DNA from: JAWKTV01 sp041398905
Lineage (GTDB): Bacteria; Planctomycetota; Planctomycetia; Planctomycetales; Planctomycetaceae
DNA: 64,000 nt
NCBI GenBank assembly: GCA_041398905.1
Contig: JAWKTV010000002.1
Location: 1-64,000 of the forward strand
Direction of reading: 5' to 3'
Below are positions 24,943 through 34,964 of this stretch, piece after piece (the first letter of the stretch is position 1; each line of letters opens with the position of its first letter). The notes under the pieces were generated by a model. That model was not told the DNA's origin and did no database searches. It worked only from the letters and a program-made list of their open reading frames with translations. The position numbers and the translations under genes are program-made.

Positions 24943-26550
24943 TCACTCCGCCGCCAGCCGGGCCTCAACCCGCTCCAGGCGTGTACGCAGTGCGGCATTC
25001 TCGCGGCGCACGGTCTGGTTGTATTGATGCAGCTCCTGCACCGCGATCCAGAGCACCATCTGCACTTCCTGGCCGTTAATCACCTTGTCGCTGCCGCGGC
25101 CAAGGATGGTGTGGAAATCCTCGGCGATGAGGCCGAGACGGTCCTTGCGTTCTTCATCGTCTCTGAAGACCTCCTTGCGCCAGTCATAGTTCATGACCCG
25201 GACCTCAGCGAGCTTGTCGAGGAGATCCTGCGATTCATACGGGCGGATATTCTCCTTGAGGGTTCGCGATGACGAAGAGGTGAATGTCGTGTCGCCCGCG
25301 TTCATGGAGGAGAAGATGGTTGTCCCACCGGTCGCATCGTGAACTTGGAAGTCCGAGGCACCGGGCGTTCCGCCGACCGACACATGGCCGTTGCTGGCGG
25401 AGATTCCCAGGCCAATCCGCTTAAAGGTGAGGCTGTCCGGGTCGGCGGTGATTGTGAACTGGCTGTTGCTGGCCTCGATGTCCCAATCCAGCGGGTTGGC
25501 GTCGATGTCGGACAGACGAATCGCGACCGAGCCAAGCTCACCGAGGTGCAGACGTTGTTCGGGAGCGGTCCGACCGATGCCGACATCACCGCCGTTCGTC
25601 ACGCGCATCCGCTCGATCGAACTCCCTGAGCTAACAGGGCGAAGGACAATATCTCCCGTATTGTCGGCCCCATTGCGGACCGCTCCGATGAAGCCGAGGT
25701 CATTGGCGACATCATCCGCGTCCATCGCCGTGAAGGCGAGTGCGGGGCCGAACCCATTCTGCATCTGCGCAGCCGTCAAACTCGTCTGCACGCTGGCAAC
25801 GTTGTCGACGCTGTTGGGGACCGTTGCGATCCGCTCCAGAGTCGCCACGGGAAATGCGCCGTCCAGACATGCAACGCAGAGACCGGGTCCACCGTGCCGA
25901 TGCCGAAATCGCCATTTGACCGGAGCGTCATGCGGACACTCCCGTTGGTGCCAAAATGCAGGTGATTGACCTGCTCGGTCCCGATGACCATCGAGTCCTG
26001 CGTTGCTCCAGTTAATAGCGAGAAAGTCGGGTTGTTGCTCTGATTCTGTCCAATGATCGACGTCACCGTGTTCCCGTCCATCGCGAACCGCACGAACGGG
26101 TTGTCGATGTTGTTCGCCGTATTGTTGGGGTCGGACTGGATGCGCAGGATCGCATCGCCGGAGCTGCGTTCGAGTTCAAAATCGGCGTCCGGCGTCGTAT
26201 CGCCGATCCCGACATCTCCATTCGACCTCACGGTCAAGCTGCCCAAGGTGGCATCGCCGTTGTCATGCAAGATGAGCTTTCCGGTAGGCGCGCCGGACAG
26301 AATGGAGAATGGTGTGTTCTCGGACTTCTGGTCGATGAGGTGAAACCCCGTCGTGTTGGCCGTCAGATCCCAGACGCTCGGACTGGTGATTTCCTCGACG
26401 CGGATCGCCGTCACGGACTGGTCCACGACATGGACGGACGCATCGGGCGCATCCGTGCCAAAGCCAACCCGCGACCCGCCGGCGTTCTTCGCGGTGTTGG
26501 AGATCACCAGACTGTCGCCAGTAGCGCCCGGCTCAACCTGGAATGGCGAA
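24943..26550 (-). CDS. S74 intramolecular-chaperone protein with beta-rich repeats (frameshifted, N-terminus unclear)
   Basis: The C-terminus carries Ser-Ser-Arg-Thr-Leu-Lys-Glu-Asn-Ile and Arg-Leu-Gly-Leu-Ile-Ala-Glu-Asp-Phe, the peptidase S74 autoprocessing chaperone domain of phage tail spikes, followed by a coiled coil (last 40 residues). Upstream are repeated units with Asn-Gly-Asp-Val-Gly-Ile-Gly and Asn-Gly-Asp-Phe-Gly-Ile-Gly, typical of trimeric beta-helical stalks. The chaperone trims itself off after helping the stalk trimerise. The frame shifts near 25855; the upstream part is open from about 26507 and reads back sensibly to about 26550, where a stop blocks it. The real start may lie beyond another indel. 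It could be phage-derived or a cell-surface fibre. Confidence 0.65.
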
Positions 26551-26583
26551 GCGGCAGAAGGCGTACTCGTCGTTATTAGCTAG

Positions 26584-27044
26584 GCGACGAAAGGAACGGT
26601 CAACGCGCTCAGCTGGTCCGTCATCGCGCAGCGTGAATGACAGGGCATCTTTGATTCCTCACGGGTGGATGACAGCAAACGGGCCGGCACGAGCGACCGC
26701 TACCCAGAAGAGTTGTCTTGATGGTGGGCCCCGTCGCGGGCAGAGTCAACCGGCTCCCCACTCTGGTCCTTGTTGCGTGCCCCCTGCCAGAAGCACTCCA
26801 AGGCATCGCCGTCCAGCATCACTCGTCCTCCCTGACGGACAGTTGCTGGCTCACAGAGCCGTGGCATAGTGATAGATGACCCGACACCTCAAAATCGGTT
26901 AGGGGTTGTCCGGCAGAACTCGAAATGAATAAGTCGCCGCGTCTCGGGTGCTTCCATTCCGAAGTTCGGTCCAGACCTGGGCACGTATTCACTGGACCGT
27001 CCCGGCCAACTTCCCGAGGTCAACTCTTCGACAGGTCCGGCGTC
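26584..27044. other. Region without a recognisable gene
   Basis: About 460 bases between the S74 gene and the cardiolipin synthase gene. It may hold the missing N-terminal codons of the S74 protein, but no frame on the minus strand reads convincingly. No RNA gene seen. Confidence 0.4.
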
Positions 27045-28472
27045 TCACATCACTGGCGAAAAGAGTCGACAGAAGTTTTCGATGAGGACGCTTCGTAGCG
27101 GGCGTCTGATCCATTGATCGAGGCGGATTTCGCGGGCGTGTTCGAGGTCGTCGGTGAAGTGCCGTTCCAGTTCGAGGGCGATTCGTTCGTCCGACATCGC
27201 CACGCCGACTTCGAAGTTGAGGACCAGGCTGCGCGGGTCGAAATTGGGACTGCCGACAAGCGACCAGCAGCCGTCGATCGTGAGCGTCTTCGAGTGCAGC
27301 ACGCCGCGACGGTACTCGTGGATTTTGACTCCGGATCGCAGCAGGGCTTCGTAGTAGGAGCGGGCGGCCATCAGCGTCCACGGGTACATCGACCGGCCGC
27401 TCAACAGCAGCCGCACGTCGACCCCCCTGAGCGCCGCCGTTTCCAAAGCCATCGACAGTCCGTCCGTCGGCACGAAGAACGACGTCGCCAGCGTGATCCG
27501 TTCGCGGGCTTCGTTGATCGCGGAAAACATCAGGGCGTGGAACGTCTGAATTTCGTCGACGGGTCCACCGCTGACGACCTGCGCGGTGACGTCGCCATCG
27601 GTGGAGGGGTCGGGGAACATCGGTTCGGTCGTCAGGTCTTCGCCCGTGGCGTAGTACCAGTCCTCGGCGAACACCTGTTGCAGTTGCAGCACCGACGGCC
27701 CGGTCATGCGCAGGTGCGTGTCCCGCCAGTAACCGATCTGCTTGTTGCGTCCCAGATACTCGTCACCGATGTTCATCCCGCCGGTGAAGCCGAGCCGTCC
27801 GTCCACCACGACGATTTTGCGATGACAACGGAGGTTGAGCGACCAGCGCTCGCGCAAACTCTGCCCGGGGAGGAAGGACGCAACATGGATACCGGCGTCG
27901 CTCATCGACCTCAGGAACGATCGACGCAACAGGATCGAACCGATGCCGTCGTAGAGAAAGCGGACTTCGATGCCCTGCCGCGCCCGTTCAATCAGCAGGT
28001 CCCGAATCCGCCGTCCGGCCTTGTCAGGCTTCCAGAGGTAGTACTCCAGGTGAATCGACTTCTGCGCGGCGAGGATCGCTTCCTCGATACGGCGAAAGGC
28101 GATGTTGGTGTCGATCAGCAGTTCGATGCTGTTCCCGCGTGTCACGTGATAGCCGCAGGAGAGTTCCGCCAGTCGATGGAGCTGCGACGACAGCGTGCTG
28201 TCCCCGCCGGCGTCTTCCTCGTAGTCCGTCAGGTTGGACACGCTGTCCGCCGCGACGCGGGTGGCGGCGAGCTTGAGCGCCTTGCGACGCTCGACCTGAT
28301 TGATGCCGAAGAAGAGAAACAGCACCCCGCCCAACAACGGCAGCAGGATGATGGCGAGGATCCAGGCGACACTGGCGATCGGCTGCCGCTTCCGCGTGAG
28401 CAACACCCAGCGAATGAGCATCAGCGTGGCCAGATAGCCAATCGCCAGCGGCAGGTAAGTCCAGAGTTCCAT
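27045..28472 (-). CDS. cls: Cardiolipin synthase (phospholipase D family)
   Basis: The 475-residue protein has two N-terminal membrane helices (residues 5-24 and 33-56) and two PLD domains. Each has an HKD motif: His-Arg-Lys-Ile-Val-Val-Val-Asp-Gly with Gly-Gly-Met-Asn-Ile-Gly, and His-Ser-Lys-Thr-Leu-Thr-Ile-Asp-Gly with Gly-Ser-Pro-Asn-Phe-Asp. The length and order match bacterial ClsA-type enzymes that make cardiolipin from two phosphatidylglycerols at the inner membrane. The ATG at 28472 is divergent from surE, 180 bases away. Confidence 0.93.
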   Translation of the reverse strand: MELWTYLPLAIGYLATLMLIRWVLLTRKRQPIASVAWILAIILLPLLGGVLFLFFGINQVERRKALKLAATRVAADSVSNLTDYEEDAGGDSTLSSQLHRLAELSCGYHVTRGNSIELLIDTNIAFRRIEEAILAAQKSIHLEYYLWKPDKAGRRIRDLLIERARQGIEVRFLYDGIGSILLRRSFLRSMSDAGIHVASFLPGQSLRERWSLNLRCHRKIVVVDGRLGFTGGMNIGDEYLGRNKQIGYWRDTHLRMTGPSVLQLQQVFAEDWYYATGEDLTTEPMFPDPSTDGDVTAQVVSGGPVDEIQTFHALMFSAINEARERITLATSFFVPTDGLSMALETAALRGVDVRLLLSGRSMYPWTLMAARSYYEALLRSGVKIHEYRRGVLHSKTLTIDGCWSLVGSPNFDPRSLVLNFEVGVAMSDERIALELERHFTDDLEHAREIRLDQWIRRPLRSVLIENFCRLFSPVM

Positions 28473-28652
28473 GCAGATCGGTGGGCGTGTCCGGTCCGTC
28501 GGGCGAGAAGGAGTCGCCGGGCATCATAGCAGGAACCCGCGCGCCATTCGCCGGGTGAGCAACGCACGTTTGACGCGAGAATCCCCCGTGCGCTAGCTTG
28601 CGCGGGAAACGATTCCACTCAATCGCGGAGCCACTCCGCACACAGGGACACC

Positions 28653-29417
28653 ATGCAGATTCTGTTGGTCAACGACGATGGCATTCACGCACCGGGGCTG
28701 CGCGCCATGTACGATGCGCTGCGTGAACTGGGTGACGTGCAGGTCGTCGCGCCGCTCGTCGAGCAAAGCGGGATGAGTCACCGGATCACCTACCTGCATC
28801 CGATCATGGTTCGCGAGATCCAGCAGGAGAACGGCGCGCATTACGGATGGGCGGTCGATGGCAGCCCGGCCGACTGCACCAAGCTGGGCATCCTCGAGTT
28901 CTGCCCCCGCAAGCCGGACCTGATCGTCAGCGGCATCAACTCGGGGTCGAACCTCGGCATCAACGTCATTTATTCCGGGACGGTGGCGGCGGCGATCGAA
29001 GGAGCCTTCTTCGGCATCACGTCGATCGCCGTATCGCTGTCGCAACGCTCCCCCCCGGACTACCGGGACGCCGCGCAAAGAACGCTGCCACTGATCACTG
29101 AGATTCTCAGCCAACACTCGGCGGCGACACTCTGGAACATCAACTTCCCTGACACGTCCCCAACCGGCCCGCGGGGCGTGCGGTACTGCAGCATGGGCTG
29201 CCGACGACCAACCGACACCATCGAGAAACGCCACGATCCCCGCGGGCGGCCGTACTACTGGAGCGGCATCAATCCAATTCACAGCCACGAGCTGGAGCCG
29301 GACAGTGATTTGCAGGCCGTGCTGGACGGATACACATCCATCACACCGCTGCACTTCGATCTCACGGAACGCTCGCTGCTCGAAGCGGCTCGACGGCGCG
29401 ACCCCGGTGTGGAGTGA
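28653..29417 (+). CDS. surE: 5'/3'-nucleotidase SurE
   Basis: A 254-residue protein starting Met-Gln-Ile-Leu-Leu-Val-Asn-Asp-Asp-Gly with the metal-binding Asp pair, followed by Gln-Ser-Gly-Met-Ser-His-Arg-Ile-Thr, Gly-Thr-Pro/Ser-Pro-Ala-Asp-Cys and Val-Ser-Gly-Ile-Asn-x-Gly-x-Asn-Leu-Gly. All conserved SurE metal and phosphate ligands are visible. The enzyme dephosphorylates nucleoside monophosphates, often under stress. The length is normal. A short patch of GAGTGAC repeats follows the stop (29415-29475). Confidence 0.94.
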   Translation: MQILLVNDDGIHAPGLRAMYDALRELGDVQVVAPLVEQSGMSHRITYLHPIMVREIQQENGAHYGWAVDGSPADCTKLGILEFCPRKPDLIVSGINSGSNLGINVIYSGTVAAAIEGAFFGITSIAVSLSQRSPPDYRDAAQRTLPLITEILSQHSAATLWNINFPDTSPTGPRGVRYCSMGCRRPTDTIEKRHDPRGRPYYWSGINPIHSHELEPDSDLQAVLDGYTSITPLHFDLTERSLLEAARRRDPGVE

Positions 29418-29619
29418 CAGCCTGGCCGAGCGGCTGCCGGGCCGAGTGACTGCAGCACCGAGTGACAGCCCCGCCAAGTGACGGCTCGAACGAGTCAGCC
29501 TGCCGCTGAGTCAGCGTCTCCTCACATGACTTGATGATGGGCGGCACGTCCGCAGCTCAAGGCCAGTCAACCCGTTCCAGCCGCTGTGCCACCATCGCCA
29601 CTCCACAGCCCTTCGATCC

Positions 29620-31572
29620 TCAGGCTTCCAGCGAACTGCGGGCCACTGCGATCACGTGGTCCACGTTGGATTGCCCTCGCCGCAGCCGTACAAACGTGAC
29701 CACCGTGAAGCCCAGGCAGATCATCAGGACGCAATTGATCGCGAGCTGATCATGCGAGAAGGAAATGACGGGCAGGAAGAATCGCAGTGCGGCAATCGAG
29801 ATCGAAACGACCGCCAAAGCCGTCACCGACCGCCGCCAGCGTCGCTTTTGCAGGTCTCGGCTGGCGTTCGCGAACTCGATCTTCGCCACCGACTTCGACA
29901 GCTTTCGCAGTTCGTCGAGATCGCCGCCTCGCGGAGACTTGCGGCGTTCGACGAACTCGCCTTCAAGCTCCTTTCGGGCCGGATTCCGATCGAGCAGCGC
30001 AGCCTTCATTTCTCGCAGGTCTTCGCCCCGCACCGTGCGTCGACGCTCCTGGACACTCGGTACGGCGGTGGAGAAATGCGCCCCGTCCATCAGCATCCGC
30101 TGCTTCATCGCTGTCAGCGATTCCGACTTGTCGGCCTCCATTTCTGACTCGCTCAAGTCCGCGGTGATGCGGGCCTCCAGTGGGGCCGCCCCCGTCCCGA
30201 ACAGCCTGTTGTAGATGTAGTACGACACAGGCAGCACGAAAAGGACGAAGATCAAAGCGATGCCGCGATACACTATCGACACCAGATCGGCCGCGTGCTT
30301 GCCGGCCGACTGCGGCGCTGCAGGCTTGGCGGCAGGCACGCCCGTGTCCGCTTCAGTCCTCGTGGCGGCCGCATGACTTGACGGAGAAGTCCGCGACGGC
30401 GGCACTTGCGACCTGGTTACCGCGACCGATGTCGCGACGAGTGTGGTGGGTCGGACATCAACTGATGTCTCCGCCACTGAGGCGGAGTCGCGCACAGGAT
30501 TCATCGTGGTCGAAGACAGAGACCCGGCGGGCCGACCCTCAACGAGGCCGGGCAGCATTCGAGCGTCGGAGTTCGACTGTTCCGCAAGCAAGGGCAGCTC
30601 AGCCGATGACGTCGGCACAGAGTTGCTCTCCGCACCTGCCGCCAGGTTGGCTGCCAGCATGTCGTCGTTCGCGACTGGCGGCGCGGTGACCTCCACCGCG
30701 TCTGAGCCGGTGGTTCCCGCAGGCTCGCGGACGAGGTCATCCATGATCGCGACCGGCCACGTGATCGCTGTCAGCTCCGGCCGCAACTCCAGCGTCGCAC
30801 TCAGTCCGTCAGCGTCCGTGACGCTCACGACGATGTCATGTCGAACCGGCAGACCGCCACTGGCCGTCTCCGGCAGACGGCGGACAAAGAGGTCGCCCGT
30901 CGCGCCGTCGATGCCAAACCAATCACCCGCGTTTCCATCAATGATCGCATACTGCAGATCGTCGCCGATATCCGGATCCTGCGCGGTGTATCGCCACGCG
31001 GCACCTGGGCCAACGCGATTGAATCGGGGAGCAGTGGTGGTAGGCCGCGAGAAGTTCGGCGGCTCCGGCTCGTCCGTCAGCCGGACAAGCACCGGGAGCG
31101 TACGCACAAGTCCGAACCGGGACTGAACCTGCTCGCGATCGGATCCGGAAGCCAGTAGATCGTTGATGAACGCACGCCGCGCACTTGCGCTCGGATCGTC
31201 GGCCAACTCGTAGCTGAGGACCAGCTCGACGGTGCTGACGGACTCGTGATCGAGCCGATCGGCGTCGAGTACCCGGAGTTCGCCACTGGCAGCATCCAGT
31301 TCCAGTAACCCAACGGGAGCGGAACTTACGACCAGCCAGTTGGTCCCCCGCACTTCCGCCAGCTCGGGAAGGGTCGCGATAACGGTCCCTGCGGGGGCGT
31401 GTTCCGACACCTGGATGGACAGGCGCGGGGTGGCATCGTCCGCCCCTGCGGACGTGGAGATCAACTCCACCAGACAAACCAGCGTCGTCACCAGACGAAA
31501 GACGACGCGGCTGGAGTTATCGAGAGATGATCGCACGCAAGTCGCTCCTGGCCCCGGAGTGTGAGATTCCAA
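29620..31572 (-). CDS. Membrane protein with cadherin-like domains
   Basis: The 650-residue protein has a signal-like hydrophobic segment (residues about 24-43), two extracytoplasmic cadherin-type domains (Val-Leu-Asp-Ala-Asp-Arg-Leu-Asp-His-Glu-Ser near 105; Phe-Gly-Ile-Asp-Gly-Ala-Thr-Gly-Asp-Leu-Phe-Val near 220), and a long Ser/Thr/Pro/Ala-rich linker. A membrane helix near 440-460 and a basic/acidic cytoplasmic part follow, with two more helices near 590-630. The cadherin folds suggest Ca-dependent contacts at the surface. No partner is obvious next door. The start is uncertain. I know no characterised homologue. Confidence 0.7.
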   Translation of the reverse strand: MESHTPGPGATCVRSSLDNSSRVVFRLVTTLVCLVELISTSAGADDATPRLSIQVSEHAPAGTVIATLPELAEVRGTNWLVVSSAPVGLLELDAASGELRVLDADRLDHESVSTVELVLSYELADDPSASARRAFINDLLASGSDREQVQSRFGLVRTLPVLVRLTDEPEPPNFSRPTTTAPRFNRVGPGAAWRYTAQDPDIGDDLQYAIIDGNAGDWFGIDGATGDLFVRRLPETASGGLPVRHDIVVSVTDADGLSATLELRPELTAITWPVAIMDDLVREPAGTTGSDAVEVTAPPVANDDMLAANLAAGAESNSVPTSSAELPLLAEQSNSDARMLPGLVEGRPAGSLSSTTMNPVRDSASVAETSVDVRPTTLVATSVAVTRSQVPPSRTSPSSHAAATRTEADTGVPAAKPAAPQSAGKHAADLVSIVYRGIALIFVLFVLPVSYYIYNRLFGTGAAPLEARITADLSESEMEADKSESLTAMKQRMLMDGAHFSTAVPSVQERRRTVRGEDLREMKAALLDRNPARKELEGEFVERRKSPRGGDLDELRKLSKSVAKIEFANASRDLQKRRWRRSVTALAVVSISIAALRFFLPVISFSHDQLAINCVLMICLGFTVVTFVRLRRGQSNVDHVIAVARSSLEA

Positions 31573-32250
31573 CAGCGCGGACTCCCGTTGTTATCCCGAG
31601 CATCGTTCCGCGCGTCGTTCAAAGCTAGTTCACAAAATGCAACGTGGTCGGGCACACCCGGAGCGGTTCTCGCTTTCGATCATGAACTTGAGTGTTCTCG
31701 TCGGACTGGACGTAGCGACCGCGCGTCAAGCATCGGGATCGAACGGGAATTGCCGCGTTTCTGTGCGCGCCCAAACAATGTGAGCCACGCGCGGATGCTC
31801 AACCCTCCCGACCATCGATGTTCCGTGTGCCGTTGTCGCGTTGCCAATTCGCAACCAGCGTTGGCCAGCCCTCTCGACTGCGGAGACGCTGAGTCGGCGA
31901 CAGCATCTGGGCAACCGCCGCGGAGCCCGGATTTCAATAACGGCAGAAACTGCCAAATGATGCAGATTGAGGCATTCGGGGATCAGACTCGCAGGGCTGC
32001 GGGAATACCTGCACCACCCCAGTCACGACAACCGATACAGGTGTCAGAATGCGCGTCATCGGCGCTGCAATCGTTATCGCGGGAAGTCCGCGATTCACCC
32101 GTGCCGTTCCTACCAGCCGATTTGTTGGTAGCCTCGGAACAAACCGATCGGCGGGCCGCCGAAGTCAAGACAGCGGAGTGTCTCGAAAGGCGATCGTGCT
32201 GCGATCGCGACTATCGCGACCGCAGCGAACTGAGAAACGGCTTCTAACCC
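31573..32250. other. Intergenic region, no gene supported
   Basis: About 680 bases between divergent genes. A 228-codon frame on the plus strand spans it, but it is Arg/Ser/Cys-rich without domains or a ribosome-binding site and probably arises by chance. Promoters of the flanking genes should lie here. Confidence 0.45.
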
Positions 32251-33192
32251 ATGACTCGCTTTCGACAGGGATGGATTCCGCTTGCCCTGGCCGCCGCGGC
32301 TCTCGCTTCGATCGGCTGTCAGTGGTTCCCGTCGTCGCGCTCTCGGAGTTCCGCACCGGTTCGTCAACGGTCTTCCTCGATCTACGGACCGGCGCAAGCG
32401 GCAGGCAACGTCTACTTGCCCGCGACCGATGACACGCTCCTGTCCGACGCGCGGGAGCCCACCCAGCTCGGTGACGCACAAGCGTCCCCTTTGGAGGATG
32501 CGGCCTCTGATCCCTTCGAGGTCCGCGACCCGAACTTCCCGCAGCAGCGCGAACCGTCCACGACGACCAACAACTCTCCGCCATTCACAACTGAGCAAAC
32601 CGAACGACCAGCGGAACGCACGATCGCCGAGATCGTCGCCAACTGGAAAGAGTTGGGGGCGTCCGTCGAGATCGACGAGAACAGTCACGTCACGACAATT
32701 GACGCGTCCAACTCCGCGATCAGCAACAGCCACCTGCGCGAACTGCACCAATTCACCCGGCTTCAGCACCTGAATCTGCGGGGCTGCGCGATCGACGACG
32801 ACGGCATCGCCAGCCTTGCCGGCGTCCCGAGCCTGCAGTTTCTCGGACTGAGCGAAACGCGGCTGTCCGACAACGGCCTGCTGCCATTACGCAAGCTCAC
32901 GCAGCTCCGGTTCCTTTCACTGGCGGGAACGTATGTGACGGACAACGCGATCCCGATCCTGATCGAGATCAATGGCCTCGAAGGCCTGAACCTCTCCAAC
33001 ACGGGTGTCTCGCATGACGGCGTGAAAGTGCTGCGCGAGTACGCGCCGAACTGTGAAGTGGTGTGGGAACCAAAGTCGCAGGAGTCCTCGCGCCTGTTTC
33101 ATCGCGACGCCACACAACGTGGTGTCACGACCGCCGGCTTCATCGCTCCGGGCGGTATGCCTTCGCAGGATCCGGGTACCCGACCCAGTTGA
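32251..33192 (+). CDS. Lipoprotein with leucine-rich repeats
   Basis: A lipoprotein signal ends in Leu-Ala-Ser-Ile-Gly-Cys near residue 23. A Ser/Pro/Gln-rich stretch follows to about residue 120, then at least five leucine-rich repeats of roughly 24 residues (Leu-Gln-His-Leu-Asn-Leu-Arg-Gly-Cys, Leu-Gln-Phe-Leu-Gly-Leu-Ser-Glu-Thr, Leu-Arg-Phe-Leu-Ser-Leu-Ala-Gly-Thr, Leu-Glu-Gly-Leu-Asn-Leu-Ser-Asn-Thr). LRRs bind other proteins; the partner is unknown. The 3' end overlaps a frame coding for a TPR protein and the two might be one gene broken by an indel near 33180. Confidence 0.75.
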   Translation: MTRFRQGWIPLALAAAALASIGCQWFPSSRSRSSAPVRQRSSSIYGPAQAAGNVYLPATDDTLLSDAREPTQLGDAQASPLEDAASDPFEVRDPNFPQQREPSTTTNNSPPFTTEQTERPAERTIAEIVANWKELGASVEIDENSHVTTIDASNSAISNSHLRELHQFTRLQHLNLRGCAIDDDGIASLAGVPSLQFLGLSETRLSDNGLLPLRKLTQLRFLSLAGTYVTDNAIPILIEINGLEGLNLSNTGVSHDGVKVLREYAPNCEVVWEPKSQESSRLFHRDATQRGVTTAGFIAPGGMPSQDPGTRPS

Positions 33193-33881
33193 CCGCCTGG
33201 CTGTCAGACGCCGAGCAGCGCACGCCACCCACCCCCGCAGTGCCGAGCGGAAACGCGGAAGAACGTCTCAACCGATTGCTCAACTCAATGCTGAGCGACC
33301 CCGAACTGCTCGAAGCGCTGGGTGACCTCTTCACCGAGCGGACGCAGTATGAACAGGCCGTTCGGGCGTATTCGCAGGCGCTCGACCGCTCCGCGAACCG
33401 ACTTGTGGTTCATCACAAACTCGGCGTCGCGCTGGCGCGGACCGGCGAGTACGAACTGGCGTTTCCCTCGCTGTCCATGGCGGTGGGTGAAGCGGCAGCC
33501 CACTATAACCTCGCCATCATCATGCTGGAGCGCGGGGACGAAGCCGCCGGGCATTCGGCGCTTCATCAGGCTCTGCAGATCGACCCGTCTCTCGAGCCGG
33601 CACGTCGATTGAAGTACCAGCTCTCGCAACGGGCGGCGCCAGCGGCGACGATGGAGCCGTCAGGCACCGGCGTCAACGCGCTCGAACTGCTGATGCAGGT
33701 CGTCAACGAGAACCGTCAGACGCCGCAGCGCAGTGAGTGGGGCGTACAGATCAGCCCCGTGCAGTCAGGACTTCCCCCGCAAGCGAATCAAATGCCGCAA
33801 ATCTCACCCGCAGGACACGGAGTCCAGCGGGCCGATTCTCGCGAGCACCCGGCGCTGAACCGTCAGAATGGCCTCAAGTAG
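33063..33881 (+). CDS. Tetratricopeptide-repeat protein
   Basis: From about 33186 the frame encodes a helical protein with two to three TPR units (Ala-Val-Arg-Ala-Tyr-Ser-Gln-Ala-Leu, Val-His-His-Lys-Leu-Gly-Val-Ala-Leu-Ala, Ala-His-Tyr-Asn-Leu-Ala-Ile-Ile). A Gln/Pro-rich tail follows. The first 40 codons from the GTG at 33063 overlap the LRR gene and are probably not used. Either the protein starts at ATG 33288, or it continues the LRR lipoprotein through a frameshift near 33180, where the LRR sequence Pro-Ser-Gln-Asp-Pro-Gly would join Tyr-Pro-Thr-Gln-Leu in this frame. Confidence 0.65.
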   Translation: MGTKVAGVLAPVSSRRHTTWCHDRRLHRSGRYAFAGSGYPTQLTAWLSDAEQRTPPTPAVPSGNAEERLNRLLNSMLSDPELLEALGDLFTERTQYEQAVRAYSQALDRSANRLVVHHKLGVALARTGEYELAFPSLSMAVGEAAAHYNLAIIMLERGDEAAGHSALHQALQIDPSLEPARRLKYQLSQRAAPAATMEPSGTGVNALELLMQVVNENRQTPQRSEWGVQISPVQSGLPPQANQMPQISPAGHGVQRADSREHPALNRQNGLK

Positions 33882-33915
33882 GCCAGCGATTCGGCGGACT
33901 TCGTTGCCCCGATCG

Positions 33916-34716
33916 TCACCGCCGCAGCCCGGTCATCGTCACTTCGCGAATCATTCGCAATCCGCGACTCACATCGTCCGCCGGCGACTCTCCGCCGCTG
34001 CGCCGCAGTGTCAGCCAGCCTTGGTACGCCGTGTCGCTCACGGTCGCCAGGAAGCGGTCCCATTCGATAGTCCCCGCGCCGATCGCGGTCTCGACACCCG
34101 CTCCATCCGCGGCGCGAATCCCATCACGGAGCTGAACCGACGCCAGACAGTCGTTCAGCCCGCGCAGTGCCTGCTCCGGACTTTCTCCCGCGAAAACGAA
34201 CCCCGCCGGGTCGAAGGCGACACCCACCAGCCCGGAACCGAGGGTCGACAGCAGCGATCGCATCTGCGCCACGGTGTTGCCCAACGTGGTGAGCGCCAGC
34301 ATGACCCCCACCCGGTCGGCGTGCCGCATCAAATCCCTCAGCACATCGAGAAGCCTCTCCGACTCGCGTGAGTTCGCATCCTCCGGAACCTGGCCAAGAC
34401 GGACTTCGAGCGCGGGAGAACCGATTCGCCGTGCCAGTTCCATCGCCTGCTTGATCCCCGAAACCCGCGCATCGAGCCGCGCCGCCTCGACCAGCGTCCC
34501 CTGCGTGGTGTATCGCGCATCACCAGCTTGCACGCCATACTCAGCCAGCAGGTGCCGAAACTGACGGCACGCCGTCTCGCCGAACTCATCACTGGAGATT
34601 TCCGATCGCAGGTCGAACTGCAGGCCGTCCGGCTGCAGGGCGGCCGCCGATTGAATCGATCGACGGATCGATCCGCCGAAGACCGCCGTCGGCACCGCGA
34701 GCTTGAGACGCATCAT
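33916..34716 (-). CDS. Xylose-isomerase-like TIM-barrel protein
   Basis: From ATG 34716 (GAGAGG ten bases upstream) the protein has about 266 residues. It shows the barrel pattern of AP endonuclease family 2/xylose-isomerase-like sugar phosphate isomerases: Leu-Gln-Phe-Asp-Leu-Arg, Gly-Val-Met-Leu-Ala-Leu-Thr-Thr-Leu, Gly-Val-Ala-Phe-Asp-Pro, and a closing Gly-Ala-Gly-Thr-Ile-Glu-Trp-Asp and Gly-Trp-Leu-Thr-Leu. Some usual metal ligands (His and Glu in the middle strands) are replaced, so it may not be a standard isomerase. The longer frame to 34926 adds Pro/Arg-rich residues of no known type. Confidence 0.72.
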   Translation of the reverse strand: MMRLKLAVPTAVFGGSIRRSIQSAAALQPDGLQFDLRSEISSDEFGETACRQFRHLLAEYGVQAGDARYTTQGTLVEAARLDARVSGIKQAMELARRIGSPALEVRLGQVPEDANSRESERLLDVLRDLMRHADRVGVMLALTTLGNTVAQMRSLLSTLGSGLVGVAFDPAGFVFAGESPEQALRGLNDCLASVQLRDGIRAADGAGVETAIGAGTIEWDRFLATVSDTAYQGWLTLRRSGGESPADDVSRGLRMIREVTMTGLRR

Positions 34717-34964
34717 GGATGCAACGCCTCTCTCTGGGAATGCGCTCCAGATTCGACCGGGGGGATCGCTCCACGGGCTTCCCTGACCCGACTGCGATCC
34801 GAGGCGACCGACAGACATCTCTCGGGAATGTACAGACCAGCCGGGTCGCTCCGGACAAGCGGCCGCACCCGGCGGCCACCGGCGTGATGCTAGACCACAG
34901 CGACCGACAAACGAATCAACACCCACCGATGCCTGGCGATGTCGGTTGCAATCTCAACAACCTC

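Noticed and set aside
27114..28529. 471-codon plus-strand frame antisense to cardiolipin synthase
   Set aside because: The opposite strand carries a complete cls with both HKD motifs; the frame is an antisense artefact.
29415..29475. Repeated GAGTGAC units after surE
   Set aside because: Irregular spacing and only a few copies; probably chance or a minor degenerate repeat.
31561..32247. 228-codon plus-strand frame
   Set aside because: Arg/Ser/Cys-rich, no domain, no ribosome-binding site; high GC makes long chance frames common.
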